In this document: positions 63,615-64,000 of the stretch, piece by piece | Layout: every line of letters begins with the position of its first letter | How positions within the stretch are numbered: position 1 is the stretch's first letter | Source: Minicystis rosea | GTDB lineage: Bacteria; Myxococcota_A; Polyangia; Polyangiales; Polyangiaceae | DNA length: 64,000 bases | Assembly (NCBI GenBank): GCA_001931535.1 | Contig: CP016211.1 | Coordinates: 14,895,501-14,959,500, forward strand | Direction of reading: 5' to 3' | Position numbers and translations under genes: made by a program | The notes under the pieces: model-generated | What the model was told of the DNA's origin: nothing | The model's input: only the letters and a program-made list of their open reading frames with translations | Databases searched by the model: none

Positions 63615-63814
63615 GCGCGCGGCTTACGAAGACACGAGGACAGAGGCAAGCAGATCCGATGGTGGCCCGCATGACGGCGCCGGCGCGCCTCGATCTCGGG
63701 TGCAACGCGGAGGGCGAGCGTCGGTATCGTGCCGAGGCACAGCTTCGTCCCGCCCCGGCATTGACGGCTGCAAGTGCCCGTGGCACTCGCCGGAGCCTCA
63801 GGAAGGACAGAGAG

Positions 63815-64000
63815 ATGACCACCAAGGCCGACTACACGAATGAAGAATGGGATCTCCTCTGCTCGGGCCCGACCCTCGCGGGGCTGGGCGTGACGCTGCT
63901 CGATCCGGGCCTGGTCTCGGGGCTGCAGGAGGGCGCGGCCATCTCGCGCGCCATCCACGAGGCGAAGGGGCGCTACGCGGACAACGCGCTGGTGCAGGCG
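63815..64000 (+). CDS. Hypothetical protein (3' partial)
   Basis: ATG 63815 follows GGAAGGACAGAGAG. 62 codons are visible up to the window edge (MTTKADYTNEEWDLLCSGPT, then GLGVTLLDPGLVSGLQEGAAIS). The start is the beginning of a longer gene; nothing can be said about function. Confidence 0.65.
   Translation, partial: MTTKADYTNEEWDLLCSGPTLAGLGVTLLDPGLVSGLQEGAAISRAIHEAKGRYADNALVQA

Overview
The window is about 64 kb of very GC-rich DNA with strong G/C third-position bias. It encodes many eukaryote-like Ser/Thr kinases, a kinase/AAA/GAF/histidine-kinase giant, TPR/PEGA proteins, Ser-rich and Cys-rich lipoproteins and several lipoprotein beta-propellers. This profile suggests a myxobacterium (Myxococcota, probably the Sorangium/Polyangium side). 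That assignment is inference from gene content; no rRNA or tRNA gene was seen.

Layout. (1) 1-15108, plus strand: the downstream part of a contractile injection system of extracellular (Afp/PVC-like) type: tail hub, spike, PAAR-like tip, gp25, two baseplate-J-like proteins, tail protein I, a repetitive fibre, a coiled-coil protein, a double AAA ATPase and a methyltransferase-TPR protein. Sheath, tube and other parts would lie upstream, outside the window. An IS4/Tn5-like element (6797-8360, 17-bp perfect terminal repeats, 9-bp target duplication) sits in the tail-I gene near its 3' end. (2) 15402-25548, plus strand: a periplasmic copper/redox cluster: a 1559-aa multicopper-oxidase-like lipoprotein, a propeller lipoprotein, two SCO-type copper chaperones and a cytochrome c fused to an amino-acid-type ligand-binding domain. 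Its promoter/leader appears duplicated before the second gene. (3) 25609-31998: lipoproteins, a lipase-like esterase, a MazF-like protein and small hypotheticals around a GC-rich repeat array. (4) 31015-53332: signalling region with three Ser/Thr kinases (two followed by TPR/PEGA partners), three SpoIIAA-like paralogues, a DUF1385 membrane protein, an RCC1-like lipoprotein, a TIR/NB-ARC/TPR protein split by two frameshifts, and the giant kinase. (5) 53340-64000: metallophosphoesterase, FtsH, a small conserved protein, gltX with a CPBP protease, lipoproteins and a NifU-like protein.

How the genes work together. Region 1 would build a contractile needle whose assembly or sorting uses the AAA ATPase; the IS replaces the last residues of tail protein I. 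Region 2 looks like a self-contained extracytoplasmic oxidation module: SCO proteins load copper, the oxidase acts outside the inner membrane and the cytochrome carries or senses electrons. Region 4 pairs kinases with likely membrane partners. Three one-base deficits in G/C runs (one in the transposase, two in the TIR gene) may be real mutations or sequencing errors. Non-coding spaces hold several repeat families and hairpins, listed below.
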